Origin: Salinivirgaceae bacterium
Lineage (GTDB): Bacteria; Bacteroidota; Bacteroidia; Bacteroidales; SZUA-534
Direction of reading: 5' to 3'
NCBI GenBank assembly: GCA_016342715.1
Contig: JAEINW010000007.1
Location: 1-57,137 of the forward strand
DNA length: 57,137 bases
Made by a program: the position numbers and the translations under genes. The notes under the pieces are model-generated. The model did not search any database, was not told where the DNA came from, and saw nothing but the letters and a program-made list of their open reading frames with translations. Of the stretch, positions 27,720-35,749 are shown piece by piece (the first letter of the stretch is position 1; each line of letters begins with the position of its first letter).

Positions 27720-28412
27720 ATGCAAAAAGAAGTTAAAATTTTACTGGTTGATGATGAGCCTGATATTACAGAATTTATAGGCTATAATCTTGAACAAGAA
27801 GGTTTTATTATAGAAAAGGCCGAAACAGGCGAAGAAGCCATTGAAAAAGCAAAAACTTTTATTCCCGATTTAATTATTCTGGATGTAATGATGCCAGGAA
27901 TGGATGGAATGGAAACTTGTGAAAAGTTACGTGCGATGCCCATTCTAAATAATCCTATCATTGCATTTTTAACTGCCCGTGGCGAAGATTATTCGCAAAT
28001 AGCAGGATTTGATGCAGGTGCCGATGATTATATTTCAAAGCCGGTAAAACCAAAAGTTTTAGTAAGTCGCGTAAAGGCTCTATTAAAACGAAAAACAAAT
28101 ACTTTAAACAAAGAGGATGATAATGAAAATATAATAACTATTGGAGAAATTGTAATTGATAAAGATAGATACATTGTTAAAAATGTAGATGAAGAACTAA
28201 TTCTCCCACGTAAAGAATTTAAATTATTGTTATTGCTAGCTTCAAAACCCGACAAAGTGTTTACTCGCGACGAAATTTATTCAAGAGTTTGGGGCGAAGA
28301 CATTATAGTTGGTGACAGAACCATTGATGTTCATATTAGAAAACTACGTGAAAAATTGGGTTCCGATCACATTCGAACCATTAAAGGCGTTGGATATAAA
28401 TTTTTAGAATGA
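27720..28412 (+). CDS. OmpR/PhoB-family response regulator
   Basis: A 230-residue two-component transcription factor. The receiver domain (1-120) shows the acidic pocket VDDEPD, the phospho-acceptor aspartate in LIILDVMMPGMDGME (D54), the switch threonine in IAFLTARGED and the lysine in ADDYISKPVKP. The C-terminal winged-helix domain (about 135-230) has LLLLASKPDKVFTRDEIYSRVWGED and DRTIDVHIRKLREKLG...IRTIKGVGYKF. No histidine kinase gene is adjacent on either side, so it is an orphan here. Its closest style is the PhoB-like regulators of Bacteroidota. It is followed at once by a terminator and is monocistronic. Confidence 0.93.
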   Translation: MQKEVKILLVDDEPDITEFIGYNLEQEGFIIEKAETGEEAIEKAKTFIPDLIILDVMMPGMDGMETCEKLRAMPILNNPIIAFLTARGEDYSQIAGFDAGADDYISKPVKPKVLVSRVKALLKRKTNTLNKEDDNENIITIGEIVIDKDRYIVKNVDEELILPRKEFKLLLLLASKPDKVFTRDEIYSRVWGEDIIVGDRTIDVHIRKLREKLGSDHIRTIKGVGYKFLE

Positions 28413-28415
28413 AAT

Positions 28416-28450
28416 AAAGGTCGCTGCAATTGGGCGACCTTTATCTTTTT
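28416..28450 (+). terminator. Terminator of the response regulator gene
   Basis: A 9-bp stem (AAAGGTCGC / GCGACCTTT) at 28416-28442 followed by ATCTTTTT, beginning 4 nt after the stop codon. Confidence 0.88.
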
Positions 28451-28461
28451 CAACCCATAAA

Positions 28462-28493
28462 AACAGAAACGATTTCTGTCAATCGTTTCTGTT
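28462..28493 (-). terminator. Terminator of the KamA-family gene
   Basis: A perfect 13-bp stem (AACAGAAACGATT / AATCGTTTCTGTT, 6-nt loop) at 28462-28493. On the minus strand it is followed by GTTTTTATG. It lies 61 nt after the stop of the KamA gene and back to back with the regulator's terminator. Confidence 0.75.
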
Positions 28494-28553
28494 TCTGCTA
28501 TAATGACGCTTATTAACAAATAATGTGACAGACCAAATTAATTATCATATTCG

Positions 28554-30746
28554 TTAAATTTCTCCCAGATTTGTATATTCCTTTGTTAGTTCAAAATCAT
28601 ATTCTGGATACTCATATATTGGAATTCGTGGTTCTGTTTCACCAACAGAATATCCCCAAATACTTTCATAATCAGATTTTTCTTCGCCTATTTCTTCTAG
28701 TAATTGCAAATATTCACTAATCGATTTCGATTCAATAATTATTACTTTATCCATTTCCTTCATGGCTGGGCTGTGAGGGCGGGTATGATCTAATTCAAAT
28801 TCCAAAATCCTACGACCATATCGGGTTATACCTATTGTTCTAAAAGTCAAGCTTTTTCCTACACCTGGTAAGTTTAGCACGTTTCTATCTGTTCCTAAAA
28901 ATGGCAATCCCGACTCATCCATTAGTTTTCGAATATTATCAACCAACACCTCGGCATTATTTGGAAACTCTTTTATGGTTTCATAATACTTTTCGGGTAT
29001 CCTTCCAATAATTTTCTCTTCTATTTGCTCCTGAACAGCGCGCTCATTGGTGGCAAAATTGAAAGTGTTCTCCATATAGCCTTTAACGCTAAAAGTATAG
29101 TAATTCAACACCCCTATTTCATTCAATGTTTTCCGAAGCTTTGCTGAATGCCCTCTGCGTGACGCAGCACTAGTAAAAACTAGCTGATTAGTTACCGTCC
29201 AACCGGCAATATTTAATAATCGAATTGATTCACGAGCTTCTGGAGTAACCTCCATAGGCGATTCAAAATGAGTTTGAATAATAAATTGTTTCACACCTAA
29301 TTTTGAAGCCTCTGCCTTAAAAGCTTTTAAAATATCCGACAACTCTATAGTTACTCTTTGGGGTAAATAAACCGGCAAACGAGTTCCCAAACGAATTCTT
29401 AATATTTCAGCATATTTCTCGCCGTCTACTCGTTTTTTATTTGCTTCCTTTTTGCGTTTAATCATGGCTAATGTTTCATCCATAATTTCTTTTAAGGAAT
29501 TGTCTGAACTCATTAAAGCATCACCCCCAGTAATTAAAATATCACGCAATTGCGAATCGTCTTCAAAATATTTAAGTAAGCGTCGTAATTTATCTTTCCA
29601 TGTTTCATTTGGCATTAACTTATCTAAATTAAAATTCAAATTTCCACGCTGAAAATCAAACATGCGTTGGCACGATGCACATAAACCTCCACATGCTCTT
29701 CCTGCTGTATCAGGTATTAATATAGCAACTTCAGGATAACGTCTGTGAATATTATAATGCGATGGCAGAATCCAGCCTGCAGCATTGGGTTTGCCTGGCT
29801 CAACTAAATCTTCTTTTTCCCATGCTACAATATTTCCATATTCCTCAACCAGTTGTTTGCTATATAAAACATAATATCTAATAGCAAGATCAGCACCAAT
29901 AGCAAAATATGGAACTCTAACATGTAAAAGCGACATATAATATGGATTTACAAAAAAAGGAATTCCTAATTGCTCAGCTTCTTCAAGCAAGCGCATAGTA
30001 TCCGGATCGAGCGAAAACCCAAGCAACTCATTAAGTAATTCGGGCGTACGTATTGCAAAACTCAAATGGAATTTATAATCATCCCACCACTCCAACATTC
30101 GTAAATATTTCTGCTCTTTTGAGAACTCTTTTTCGAAAACATATTTTTGGCTTTTAATTTCACCCTTATCAATTTTTGAAATTAGCACATTCATAATCCG
30201 CTCTTTGTTTTCTTCTCGCAACTTAACTATTCTTGGATCCATACCTGTGCACCACCTATTCATCCACTCAAGAACTTTTTCTTTATCAGGTGTATTTTGT
30301 AAAAAGCTTCCAGTAAATTGACGGAATAAATAAAGCATATCTTGAAAGAAAAATGGTTTTGCTCCACCGGTACCATAGGTCACTGCCAGCCAAATTAATT
30401 TAATAGGATTGCTGACTGCTTTTTCACCTCTAATATTTAAATCCTCAAATTCCCTTCCAGCATTATCAATGTAATCCAAAATTCGAATGGCAGCAAAATC
30501 TTTCCAGGTAAGTTTTTCAAATGCCTCTCGCCCCTCTGTTACTCTTTTATAAAAACTGTAAGCATCCTTATGTATTTTTAGCTCTTCAATAACCCAATTT
30601 CTTACTCCAACCAATGCTTCAGTACTGTTTTTTGCATTTCTCATAATTTCTTCAAGCAAAGGATTTTCTTTTAACAATTGCTTTAAGAGCCTATGAGACT
30701 TTACGGTAATGGCAATTTTATCTAATTCATGTGTGAAATTATTCAT
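28554..30746 (-). CDS. Long-form KamA-family radical SAM protein (lysine 2,3-aminomutase-like)
   Basis: A radical SAM enzyme related to lysine 2,3-aminomutase, which uses [4Fe-4S], SAM and PLP. The cluster motif CGGLCASCQR gives the CxxxCxxC spacing at about residues 352-359. It is followed by RDILITGGDALMS, matching the GGDPL-type SAM motif, and by LRIGTRLPVYLPQRVTIEL. At 730 residues it is much longer than classical KamA (about 420): about 350 residues precede the cluster, and an extra tail follows. It belongs to the long Bacteroidota KamA family, whose reaction is not settled. I chose the ATG at 30746 (MNNFTHELDKIAI). The in-frame ATG at 30797 would run into the promoter region of the divergent DUF192 gene. 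Confidence 0.85.
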   Translation of the reverse strand: MNNFTHELDKIAITVKSHRLLKQLLKENPLLEEIMRNAKNSTEALVGVRNWVIEELKIHKDAYSFYKRVTEGREAFEKLTWKDFAAIRILDYIDNAGREFEDLNIRGEKAVSNPIKLIWLAVTYGTGGAKPFFFQDMLYLFRQFTGSFLQNTPDKEKVLEWMNRWCTGMDPRIVKLREENKERIMNVLISKIDKGEIKSQKYVFEKEFSKEQKYLRMLEWWDDYKFHLSFAIRTPELLNELLGFSLDPDTMRLLEEAEQLGIPFFVNPYYMSLLHVRVPYFAIGADLAIRYYVLYSKQLVEEYGNIVAWEKEDLVEPGKPNAAGWILPSHYNIHRRYPEVAILIPDTAGRACGGLCASCQRMFDFQRGNLNFNLDKLMPNETWKDKLRRLLKYFEDDSQLRDILITGGDALMSSDNSLKEIMDETLAMIKRKKEANKKRVDGEKYAEILRIRLGTRLPVYLPQRVTIELSDILKAFKAEASKLGVKQFIIQTHFESPMEVTPEARESIRLLNIAGWTVTNQLVFTSAASRRGHSAKLRKTLNEIGVLNYYTFSVKGYMENTFNFATNERAVQEQIEEKIIGRIPEKYYETIKEFPNNAEVLVDNIRKLMDESGLPFLGTDRNVLNLPGVGKSLTFRTIGITRYGRRILEFELDHTRPHSPAMKEMDKVIIIESKSISEYLQLLEEIGEEKSDYESIWGYSVGETEPRIPIYEYPEYDFELTKEYTNLGEI

Positions 30747-30821
30747 AACAGAAGTTTTTACATGTTCAATGCAATAAGTTAAGAATTTTTGACACATTTT
30801 ACAAGAATAGAAAACAATGCT

Positions 30822-30852
30822 ATTGCTAGAAATATAAAGCTTGTTAACTTCG
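30822..30852 (+). promoter_or_regulatory. Promoter of the DUF192 gene
   Basis: ATTG at 30822-30825, a 19-nt spacer, then TAACTTCG at 30845-30852. This is a one-mismatch fit to each box of TTTG-N19/20-TAnnTTTG. It would place the transcript start about 10 nt before the ATG at 30870, and it argues for that start. Confidence 0.5.
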
Positions 30853-30869
30853 CAAATAAATTTAAGACT

Positions 30870-31376
30870 ATGAAAAAACTACTTTTTATACTTATTATAT
30901 TTTCACTTTCAGCTTGCAACAATTCAAAAAAAGAAAGATCAAAACCGAATCCAAATATTGCTCCAAAATATGCAATTAAAGAAGAGCCAAAGTTTATTGA
31001 CGAAGGCGATTTATATTTTTTAACTGATGCAAAAGACACCATTGCCAGCATCGAAATTGAAATTGCCGATACTTATGAATCGAGAGAGCAAGGTTTAATG
31101 CACAGAAAAAGTATGCAAGAAAATCATGGCATGCTGTTCATTTTCGATACGGAAGAACGTCAATCATTCTGGATGAAAAACACCAACATACCCCTCGATT
31201 TAATTTTTGTAAACAATGACTTACACATTGTTCATATTGTTAAAAATTGTCAGCCATACTCATTAAAAGCAATTCCATCATTTGAATATGCACGATATGT
31301 AGTAGAAGTTAACGCTGGCTATTGCAATGAAAAAGGCATTTTAGTGGGTTCTTATATCGATTTTAGTAAAGAATAA
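30870..31376 (+). CDS. DUF192 family lipoprotein
   Basis: A 168-residue lipoprotein with a lipobox (LLFILIIFSLSAC, lipidated cysteine near residue 15). It carries a DUF192 domain (about 60-165): VEIADTYESREQGLMHRKSM, GMLFIFDTEERQSFWMKNTNIPLDLIFV, and a final ARYVVEVNAGYCNEKGI. The family has a small beta-barrel fold and no proven function. The upstream in-frame ATG at 30789 would add 27 residues before the signal peptide and overlap the divergent KamA promoter zone, so I reject it. It is divergent from the KamA gene. Confidence 0.9.
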   Translation: MKKLLFILIIFSLSACNNSKKERSKPNPNIAPKYAIKEEPKFIDEGDLYFLTDAKDTIASIEIEIADTYESREQGLMHRKSMQENHGMLFIFDTEERQSFWMKNTNIPLDLIFVNNDLHIVHIVKNCQPYSLKAIPSFEYARYVVEVNAGYCNEKGILVGSYIDFSKE

Positions 31377-31472
31377 TCTGCATAAAAATTTTATCAAATT
31401 TCATAGCTTCTCTATTTTAAGTTTTTTTGTACATTAGCTAACCTAACGTACAACATTTAAACATCTATTGTT

Positions 31473-33884
31473 ATGAAATTTTTTAGTGCAGTCTTTCTCC
31501 TTTCTTTGTTGAGTATTCAATTACATTCACAAAAACAAATAACTTACAAAACTCCTCCCGAAGAAATATTAAAATTAGTAGATGCACCAACCACACCTTA
31601 TATTATTATTGACCCAACTGGCGAATGGCTGTTGCAACTAAATAATCCCGGAATGCCTTCAATTGCAGAAGTTTCTCAACCTGAGTTACGTATTGCTGGC
31701 TTACGAATTAATCCGGCCACAAATAATAAAAGCAGAGCTTTTCATAGCGATAGCTTATCATTAACTAATTTGAGTAATGGGAAAGAGTATCCCGTTCAAG
31801 GACTCCCTGAAAATCCTTTATTAAGAAATTTTAAATGGTCACCCGACGGTAAAACAATTGCTTTTACCCATTCTACATTTTCTGGTTTAGAATTATGGAT
31901 AATGGATGTTGCAAAAAAGAAAGCTGAGAAACTAAGCGATGGTATTGTAAATGCAGCCATGAGTGAAAATCCAATAATTTGGGCCGACCACGGGGAATGG
32001 ATTATTTTTACATCTGTTATTACAGAACGTGGAGAAACTCCAATAGAACCAACGGTTCCAAAAGGACCAATTATTCGACAAAATGATGGGGAAAAAGCCG
32101 CTGTGCGCACCTTCCAAGATTTAATTAAAAATGAATACGACGAAAATCTTTTTGAATACTACACAAGCTCGCAACTCATAAAAATAAACCTCAACAAAGA
32201 ATCCTATAAAATTGGAATGGATGCCATTTATAAAGACCTTAGCTTATCGCCCGATGGTAGATTTTTATTGGTTGAAATGATACAAAAACCTTATTCTTAT
32301 CTGGTTCCTTATTATCGTTTCCCTTTTAAAGTTGAAATATGGGATAATGAAGGGAATCTTTATAGAGAATTATTTAAAATTCCTGCTGCTGAAAATATTC
32401 CAAAAGGATTTGGAGCCGTACGCAAAGGTCCAAGAGATATAGACTGGAGAAGCGATGCTCCTGCCACCATTTATTGGGTTCAAGCACTCGATGGTGGCGA
32501 TCCTAATAAAAAAGCCGTCACACGCGATCGACTTTATTTGTATGAATTTCCTTTTGATGGAAATGGTGATGAAAATATTGTTTTTCAAAATAGATTTGGT
32601 TCGCTTACATGGGGAAAGGAAGATTTTGCTATTTGTAGCGAATGGTGGTGGACTACACGCACCGAAAAAATTTCAACGTTTAATCCCAATCAGCCAGAAA
32701 AATCAAAACAAACATTATTTGAGTATAATTGGCAAGATGAATACAATCATCCAGGCGATTTCATGACAAAAGCAAATGAAGCTGGTCATGAAGTACTGGT
32801 TTTTTCAAATAAAGATTCCGAATTATTTTTAAAAGGGAAAGGCGCTAGTCCTGAAGGATACAAGCCTTTTGTAGATGCGTTTAAAATTGAAACGAAGGAA
32901 AAAGAAAGATTATGGCAATCTGTTGATCCCTACTATGAGTATCCTATTGAATTTTTGAATCCTAACAAATCGTTAATTATTACTCGACGAGAAGCAAAAA
33001 CTGAACCACCAAACTATTTTACCCGCAATATAAAAAATGGAGTGGTTAGTCAAATTACCAACTTCGAAGATCCCTATCCTCAAATGAAGGAAGTTCGAAA
33101 CGAACTCATTAAATACAAACGCAAAGACGGAGTACAATTAACCGGAAAACTATATCTACCTCCTGATTTTTCTGTTGGCGATGAATTACTTCCAACCCTA
33201 ATGTGGGCTTATCCAAACGAATACAAAAGTGCAGCTACTGCTGGTCAGGTAAAAGATTCTCCCAATCAATTTGTACGTATTGGCTGGTGGAGCCCCATAT
33301 TTTGGGTGATGCGTGGCTATGCGGTATTTGATGATTCGGCCATGCCAATTATTGGTGAAGGAGACACTGAACCCAACAACACTTTTGTAGAACAATTAGT
33401 TGCAAATGCCGAAGCAGCAATCTCTTGCTTAGATAGTTTAGGCATTAGCGATAAAAACCGTGTGGCAATTGGTGGTCACAGCTATGGCGCCTTTATGACC
33501 GCAAACTTATTGGCACATTCCGATTTGTTTGCTGCTGGTATTGCTCGCAGTGGAGCTTACAATAGAACCTTAACTCCTTTCGGATTCCAATCGGAAGAAC
33601 GAACTTTTTGGGAAGCCAGAGAAGTTTATGTTAATATGTCGCCATTTTCATATGCCGATAAGGTAAATGAACCCCTACTACTAATTCATGGCGAAGCCGA
33701 TAACAATTCAGGAACCTATCCATTGCAAAGCGAACGATATTTTGCTGCTTTAAAAGGCAATGGCGCAACCACTCGTTTGGTTATGTTACCTGCCGAAAGT
33801 CATGGATACCGTGCCAGACAATCCATACTACACATGCTTTGGGAAATGGATCATTGGTTAGAAAAATATGTAAAACAAAAGTAA
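31473..33884 (+). CDS. Secreted S9-family prolyl oligopeptidase (glutamyl endopeptidase-like)
   Basis: An exported serine peptidase of 803 residues. A signal peptide (1-19, FFSAVFLLSLLSIQLHS) is followed by a beta-propeller domain (about 40-520, with NFKWSPDGKTIAFTHS and DLSLSPDGRFLLVEM). An alpha/beta-hydrolase domain (about 560-803) follows. The catalytic triad is S670 in GGHSYGAFM, D743 in GEADNNSG, and H777 in ESHGY. The DIDWRSDAPATIYWVQALDGGDP stretch and overall length resemble plant chloroplast glutamyl endopeptidase and bacterial relatives. Substrate unverified. Followed by a strong terminator; monocistronic. Confidence 0.92.
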   Translation: MKFFSAVFLLSLLSIQLHSQKQITYKTPPEEILKLVDAPTTPYIIIDPTGEWLLQLNNPGMPSIAEVSQPELRIAGLRINPATNNKSRAFHSDSLSLTNLSNGKEYPVQGLPENPLLRNFKWSPDGKTIAFTHSTFSGLELWIMDVAKKKAEKLSDGIVNAAMSENPIIWADHGEWIIFTSVITERGETPIEPTVPKGPIIRQNDGEKAAVRTFQDLIKNEYDENLFEYYTSSQLIKINLNKESYKIGMDAIYKDLSLSPDGRFLLVEMIQKPYSYLVPYYRFPFKVEIWDNEGNLYRELFKIPAAENIPKGFGAVRKGPRDIDWRSDAPATIYWVQALDGGDPNKKAVTRDRLYLYEFPFDGNGDENIVFQNRFGSLTWGKEDFAICSEWWWTTRTEKISTFNPNQPEKSKQTLFEYNWQDEYNHPGDFMTKANEAGHEVLVFSNKDSELFLKGKGASPEGYKPFVDAFKIETKEKERLWQSVDPYYEYPIEFLNPNKSLIITRREAKTEPPNYFTRNIKNGVVSQITNFEDPYPQMKEVRNELIKYKRKDGVQLTGKLYLPPDFSVGDELLPTLMWAYPNEYKSAATAGQVKDSPNQFVRIGWWSPIFWVMRGYAVFDDSAMPIIGEGDTEPNNTFVEQLVANAEAAISCLDSLGISDKNRVAIGGHSYGAFMTANLLAHSDLFAAGIARSGAYNRTLTPFGFQSEERTFWEAREVYVNMSPFSYADKVNEPLLLIHGEADNNSGTYPLQSERYFAALKGNGATTRLVMLPAESHGYRARQSILHMLWEMDHWLEKYVKQK

Positions 33885-33892
33885 AATGGATC

Positions 33893-33917
33893 ACCGCCTT
33901 CAAGGCGGTTTTCTTTT
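33893..33917 (+). terminator. Terminator of the S9 peptidase gene
   Basis: A perfect 6-bp stem (ACCGCC / GGCGGT, loop TTCAA) followed by TTTTCTTTT, 8 nt after the stop codon. Confidence 0.92.
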
Positions 33918-33987
33918 GATCGATATTTTACTATCAAAACAATATAAAAAGCTAAGTTGTTAGTAAATAAAACAAAATTTAAAAACT

Positions 33988-34545
33988 ATGGCACTTGCTT
34001 TTACCGAAAAAATAGAGCTTGGCTACAAAGCTCCTGATTTTAATCTTCCCGAACCATTAACTGGCAAGAATAGATCATTAAACGAATTAAAATCGGAAAT
34101 TGGAACCGTTGTAATGTTTATTTGCAACCATTGTCCCTATGTAAAACATGTAAATAATGGCCTAATACGATTAGCTAATGATTACCTTTCAAAAGGCATT
34201 TCATTTATTGCCATAAATTCAAACGATACAGCAAACTATCCTGATGATTCTCCTGAAAAAATGATTGAAGTGGCAACTAATTTAAAATATCCTTTTCCGT
34301 ATTTATTCGATGAAACGCAAGAAATAGCAAAGGCCTACCAGGCGGTTTGCACTCCTGATTTTAGCGTTTTTGATAAAAATCTAATATGTGTTTATCGAGG
34401 GCAAATGGATGATTCAAGACCAGGAAATGACATTGCAGTTACTGGAATGGATATTCAGTATGTTTTGGATTCTTTGATTCACAATCAACCCATTTCACAA
34501 AATCAAATACCAAGTGCGGGATGTAGCATTAAATGGAAATATTAA
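33988..34545 (+). CDS. Thioredoxin-like (AhpC/TSA-fold) protein with CxxC
   Basis: A cytoplasmic 185-residue thioredoxin-fold protein. The redox motif CNHCPYVKH sits near residue 47, giving a CxxC active site after VVMFICN. The fold continues with RLANDYLSKGISFIAINSND, FPYLFDETQEIAKAYQAVCTPDFSVFDKNLICVYRGQMDDSRP, where the cis-proline segment is CTPDF. A third cysteine pair member (C near 172, SAGCSIKWK) ends the protein as in this family. No signal peptide. Such proteins are annotated as thioredoxin family or redoxin domain proteins. The target is unknown. Confidence 0.9.
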   Translation: MALAFTEKIELGYKAPDFNLPEPLTGKNRSLNELKSEIGTVVMFICNHCPYVKHVNNGLIRLANDYLSKGISFIAINSNDTANYPDDSPEKMIEVATNLKYPFPYLFDETQEIAKAYQAVCTPDFSVFDKNLICVYRGQMDDSRPGNDIAVTGMDIQYVLDSLIHNQPISQNQIPSAGCSIKWKY

Positions 34546-34553
34546 AACATAAA

Positions 34554-34582
34554 AAAAGCTCCAGAAGGAGCTTTTATTTTTT
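34554..34582. terminator. Bidirectional terminator between thioredoxin and thioesterase genes
   Basis: A 9-bp stem (AAAAGCTCC / GGAGCTTTT, loop AGAA) with A-rich and T-rich flanks, placed between convergent genes and reaching into the thioesterase stop region. Confidence 0.9.
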
Positions 34583-34957
34583 CTTTAATTTATTTATAAA
34601 TTCTTTTTTGTCAATAACATACCTTATATGCTCGGCGGTACCTATTTCTCCTTCTTCATCAAAAGCTATTATATTAAAATATACTTTTTTGCCGTCCACT
34701 TTTTCAACTTCCGATTTGCAGGTAATTATTGCACCTGGTAGTGATGCCTTTTTATGCTTAACATTAATTTGAATACCAACGCTTGAATTTTCTTCACTTA
34801 ATTTAGTTTCAATACTTATAAAGGCTGTGTTTTCCATTAAAGCAACCATAGCTGGAGTTGCAAACACTTCAGCTAAACCTGATCCATAATGAGATGCAGT
34901 ATCTTTCTTTTCTACAATTTTTGTTTGATTTCCTTGAATTCCAACAAGATTTTCCAT
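34574..34957 (-). CDS. Hotdog-fold acyl-CoA thioesterase (FlK-like)
   Basis: A 127-residue single-domain hotdog protein of the fluoroacetyl-CoA thioesterase-like family. Key stretches are ASHYGSGLAEVFATPAMVALMENTAFISIETKL, where the glutamate in ALMEN is the family catalytic residue. SVGIQINVKHKKASLPGAIITCKSEVEKVDGKKVYFNIIAFDEEGEIGTAEHIRYVID matches the second strand set. The T42/H76-type pair of true FlK corresponds here to a Thr in ATPAMVAL and a His in the GTAEH part. General acyl-CoA hydrolysis is more likely than fluoroacetate resistance. It lies 38 nt downstream of the 172-residue unknown gene, with a terminator in between. Confidence 0.87.
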   Translation of the reverse strand: MENLVGIQGNQTKIVEKKDTASHYGSGLAEVFATPAMVALMENTAFISIETKLSEENSSVGIQINVKHKKASLPGAIITCKSEVEKVDGKKVYFNIIAFDEEGEIGTAEHIRYVIDKKEFINKLKKK

Positions 34958-34974
34958 TCTATATTTTTATAAAA

Positions 34975-34997
34975 AAAACGGGAATTAATCCCGTTTT
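34975..34997 (-). terminator. Terminator between the 172-residue unknown and the thioesterase
   Basis: A perfect 9-bp stem (AAAACGGGA / TCCCGTTTT, loop ATTAA) overlapping the stop codon of the unknown gene. It has a T run on its minus-strand 3' side (plus-strand A run at 34971-34978). Confidence 0.85.
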
Positions 34998-35514
34998 AGT
35001 GTTTAATATCTAAAATGTCTTCCGACTCTTTTATTAAATTATTGAAAAAGAGAATATTAAGTGTTATTCCAATTTCCTCATTAAATTCAACACATACAAA
35101 GCTTTCACCATGTTCAATTGTCCATACTCTGCGATAAGATTCTTCTTCAAACTGTTTATCATCTTCTTCGTTCCATTCCCCATTTTCAAAGTCGTCGTTT
35201 CCATATATGGAGAATACCTTATTAACAATGGCTTTTAAATATTCAACATCCGATTTTTTTTCCTTTGAAATAAATTTAACATTTACAGGGTTACTACCAG
35301 TTAAACTTTCCTTATCAAAAAATATACGAAACTGAACAGCATCAAAGATTTTCAATTCTCTCCATGGCAATTGTTTTTCATACACAATCATTACTGTAGC
35401 AGGAGTTTCCTCACTATCAATTTCTTCGTAATCGTCGAAAAAGAAAGTTGCCAGATCGTATGTAAAACAATCTAAAATGCTTTTTTCCTTTTTATTGCTT
35501 ATAAATGAATTCAT
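34996..35514 (-). CDS. Hypothetical acidic protein
   Basis: A cytoplasmic, strongly acidic protein of 172 residues that I do not recognise. It is probably an alpha/beta fold: predicted strands include ATVMIVYEKQ, AVQFRIFFDK and ESFVCVEFNEEIGITLNILFF, with an acidic middle (DDFENGEWNEEDDKQFEEES). No signal peptide, membrane helix or known catalytic motif is visible. A clean ATG and a strong terminator at the stop codon support it as a real gene. It is transcribed alone, 235 nt from the tryptophanase terminator side. Confidence 0.7.
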   Translation of the reverse strand: MNSFISNKKEKSILDCFTYDLATFFFDDYEEIDSEETPATVMIVYEKQLPWRELKIFDAVQFRIFFDKESLTGSNPVNVKFISKEKKSDVEYLKAIVNKVFSIYGNDDFENGEWNEEDDKQFEEESYRRVWTIEHGESFVCVEFNEEIGITLNILFFNNLIKESEDILDIKH

Positions 35515-35700
35515 TAAAATTGATCAAGTATTTGGTAGTAAATTTAAAAAATACATTCAGTTCTAAAAATTAAATTTCACCATTTTTTATACAATATATT
35601 AACAATGTGCAAAATCTAATCTCATTTTTTTAAAGATATATATAAATTTCACAATTAAAAACATTTTTATTAAAGTACTACCCAATATTTTAAACAAAAA

Positions 35701-35726
35701 AAAGCGGTTTAACTAAAAACCGCTTT
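35701..35726 (-). terminator. Terminator of the tryptophanase gene
   Basis: A perfect 10-bp stem (AAAGCGGTTT / AAACCGCTTT) with a 6-nt loop. The minus-strand transcript ends in a run of T residues opposite the A run at 35693-35700. It starts 24 nt after the stop. Confidence 0.92.
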
Positions 35727-35749
35727 AATAAAAATGTATAATCTATTCT

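Noticed and set aside
30747..30797. Longer KamA start at 30797
   Set aside because: The extension overlaps the promoter area of the divergent DUF192 gene and does not resemble the family N-terminus.
34574..34957. Fluoroacetate-resistance thioesterase
   Set aside because: The fold and length fit, but general hotdog acyl-CoA thioesterases share them and nothing in the context suggests fluoroacetate.
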